A stretch of DNA of 64,000 bases from Runella rosea. GTDB lineage: Bacteria > Bacteroidota > Bacteroidia > Cytophagales > Spirosomataceae. A program made the position numbers and the translations under genes. The DNA is taken from assembly GCF_003325355.1 (NCBI RefSeq), contig NZ_CP030850.1, positions 6,746,954 through 6,810,953 of the forward strand, read 5' to 3'. The notes beneath the pieces are model-generated. The model was given only the letters and a program-made list of their open reading frames with translations. It was not told the origin of the DNA and did not search any database. Below are positions 62,542 to 64,000 of this stretch, piece by piece (the first letter of the stretch is position 1; every line of letters begins with the position of its first letter).

Positions 62542-62811
62542 TTGTCAGAATGATTCGGGGTAGAATATAAGAAACAATCACGGCGCAGATAAGCCCCGCA
62601 GCGGCAAGCGAAAAGGCGTAGCTAAAACTTAGTGAGGGTTTGGTTTCGTACCAAAGACAATCAGGCTAAGCCAAAACGAAAGGCAGAAATAACAGGCTGG
62701 CTTTTTGAGATAACCTTCCAGCTTGGCAATCACCTTCCATTTGTAAGCCAAAAACAGTACACCCGTACAAAACAGGGCAACGACAAAAACGAGTGTGGCT
62801 AAGTTGAGCAT
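62528..62811 (-). pseudogene. Small three-helix membrane protein, one frameshift
   Basis: Starts MLNLATLVFVVALFCTGVLF. The frame ends after GTKPNPH, but a one-base restoration near 62637 continues with SLSFSYAFSLAAAGLICAV and IVSYILPRIILTNEKN, a third hydrophobic helix. The joined protein has about 94 residues and ends 14 nt inside the next gene. Membrane protein in a late operon, role unknown. Confidence 0.5.
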
Positions 62812-63328
62812 GGAGAGTAATATTTGGCGGTAAAGTTAATTTCATGGCGGCATAAGGGTATTTCAGATAGCGCACGTCGACCTTTGAAACATCATAGCCG
62901 CGAAATACTTCCATTGGCTCATCGGTGTATTCGTCAAAGGACTTTAGGCAAGAAAGGCGACGTAGCTTTTCCATCAGATCGGCCTTTAGATTCTCTGTGT
63001 ATGGGTAGTCCGACTTATACATAAAATTGAGAGCGCCCAGATTGGCCCATACAATTATGGACAATGGCCGATTTGCCTCCGTACGAGCATTGCGACGCCC
63101 AACATCGCCCTCGGGATACTTTTCAGGGCCTTCGATTTTGATAAATGCCTGTGAGACTACAAAGTCATTTTCCAAAACACCAAAATATTCCCCTTCACCA
63201 GTATAGGCAAATGGAAGCGTTCTGGGTTTGTCACCAAGGCCAGTAACTTGTGACCAGGCACGTCCATAGACATGCTCAATCCAAACCACATCACCCAACA
63301 GGTCGGTGATTTTCTGAATCACCGTCAA
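62799..63328 (-). pseudogene. Prophage neck/tail-completion-like protein, frameshift at its end
   Basis: About 177 residues: DLLGDVVWIEHVYGRAWSQV at the start, PLSIIVWANLGALNFMYKSD in the middle, and MKLTLP near the end. Restoring one T turns the tail into KLTFTAKYYSPCST followed by TAG (62799-62801). The start is TTG or GTG near 63328; no ATG is available in frame. Possible head-tail connector by size and position; no sequence family is firm. Confidence 0.5.
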
Positions 63329-63357
63329 TTCCTACGGCATTGGGAATTTGGGTGATG

Positions 63358-63812
63358 CTAACGGGGCTCTTTGGGTGCATAAGTGTCAATTTTTTGCTCA
63401 AATTGTTTTACCAACGTTTCTTCGATAATTTCCGAGGCTTCATTAATATTTCTATCGGTAAGCCCTAGAATCTCCTCTCCGTATTTACCAACCAGTGCGG
63501 GCGTTTTGGGGTCGGTGGCATCCATTTCAAAGGCGTTTTGATGGGTTTTCACAAAAATACTTCTGTGAAAATCCCCTTCGTCTTTTAGTGTAACGCGTCG
63601 GATGGTTGATTCTTAGCCTGCTTGACGGCTACGGTGAACGGCACGTACGGCGGCGTAATGCGCTGACCGTTCGCGCTTAGCCCGGCATTGAGTTGGTCGG
63701 TGTTGAGGTCTTCGATTTCTGCTTTGTGGGCTTCGACCGAGGCTTTGACCATGGCCGCAATGTCGAGGGAGGTTAGTCCGTCCAGAAGTCCGATAAACGC
63801 TTTTGCTACCAT
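63358..63812 (-). pseudogene. Prophage hypothetical protein, one frameshift
   Basis: About 151 residues. It starts MVAKAFIGLLDGLTSLDIAA (63812) and shifts near 63600; the other frame gives RRVTLKDEGDFHRSIFVKTH and continues to TYAPKEPR at 63358. The segment LKDEGDFHRSIFV is reminiscent of HK97-gp10-like tail-completion proteins. This is weak evidence. Confidence 0.5.
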
Positions 63813-63823
63813 TTTGCATAGAT

Positions 63824-64000
63824 TTAGATGGCTCCGGTTCTGACCGCATACCCAGCATCATTACACGGCAAACAAACACCCGAAAGTCCAGAAAAATCAA
63901 AGCTCAGGGCATCCACAACCTTTTCTAGTTGCTTGTGCGGGTTCCCGTATTTATTGGACTCCGACGAAAGCTCAGTAAAGGCGAGATTGGACGCATCCCC
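63824..64000 (-). CDS. Prophage hypothetical protein, C-terminal part only
   Basis: A minus-strand frame enters from the right edge and ends at TAA (63824-63826), giving about 58 residues (FTELSSESNKYGNPHKQLEK, GVCLPCNDAGYAVRTGAI). The start lies outside. No family recognised; intact within the visible part. Confidence 0.5.
   Translation of the reverse strand, partial: GDASNLAFTELSSESNKYGNPHKQLEKVVDALSFDFSGLSGVCLPCNDAGYAVRTGAI

Larger units (their letters stand above)
37708..64000. mobile_element. Integrated tailed prophage, left part (right end outside window)
   Basis: The element begins at tRNA-Leu(GAG) with a tyrosine integrase and runs to the window edge. The remaining genes are on the minus strand in late-gene order of a long-tailed phage: neck/tail-completion-like proteins, tape measure, tail and receptor-binding proteins, then lysis genes next to the integrase. 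A long tape measure without any contractile sheath, terminase or capsid gene visible suggests a siphovirus-like tail. Repressor, replication and head genes were not seen. The segment from about 55.3 kb on carries many single-base frameshifts. Confidence 0.85.

Overview
The window reads as a chromosome segment of a Bacteroidota bacterium, most likely a Cytophagales member of the Runella/Dyadobacter/Spirosoma type. The grounds are Bacteroidota-type promoters (TTG, about 20 bases, TAnnTTTG) ahead of several genes, scarce Shine-Dalgarno sequences, Bacteroidota families (DUF5777 barrel, DUF4905, PafA-type phosphatase, LytTR regulator with membrane domain, GH13 with a cyclomaltodextrinase N-domain) and a Bacteroidota-type tyrosine recombinase. 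The genus is an inference from gene content only.

Bases 1-37.6 kb are ordinary chromosome. They hold a rhodanese-like gene end; a collagen-like lipoprotein; tRNA-Ala; an LRR protein; a 2-keto-3-deoxygluconate kinase with a barrel-like partner; a 1-Cys peroxiredoxin; a degenerate receiver protein; an SDR; two identical tRNA-Val genes and tRNA-Gly; sppA; a small membrane protein coupled to an ABC ATPase; and fabI. Then come a DUF1080 protein and an operon of Rieske lipoprotein, DUF5777 barrel and YceI. After these lie a DUF72 protein, a metalloprotease-MORN fusion, a second YceI with a MarR regulator and its operator, a BamA-like surface antigen, a lipoprotein hydrolase, nuoL-nuoM, a LysM protein with a DUF4905 partner, and an MFS/VOC/HAD cluster divergent from AraC-GH13. 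The segment closes with a TPR protein, a PafA-type phosphatase, a LytTR regulator, elbB and tRNA-Leu(GAG).

From tRNA-Leu to the right edge lies the left part of a tailed prophage. Its integrase starts just past the tRNA. Everything else is on the minus strand in usual late-gene order, read right to left: neck/tail-completion-like genes, tape measure, a GNAT/small-protein module, a large tail protein, receptor-binding and glycan-active proteins, then lysis genes (holin-like, M15 endolysin, overlapping membrane pair), a LytTR protein and small proteins. Head genes, repressor, replication genes and attR are beyond the edge.

Three signals stand out in the prophage. A 22-bp near-palindrome centred on CAATTG occurs at three intergenic sites. 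A TATCTTTG promoter with a near-identical 24-nt hairpin directly before the start codon precedes two late units, and a variant precedes a third. From about 55.3 kb onward almost every gene carries single-base frameshifts at homopolymers although the protein reads through in another frame, while the preceding 55 kb show none; this looks more like base-calling error than decay.
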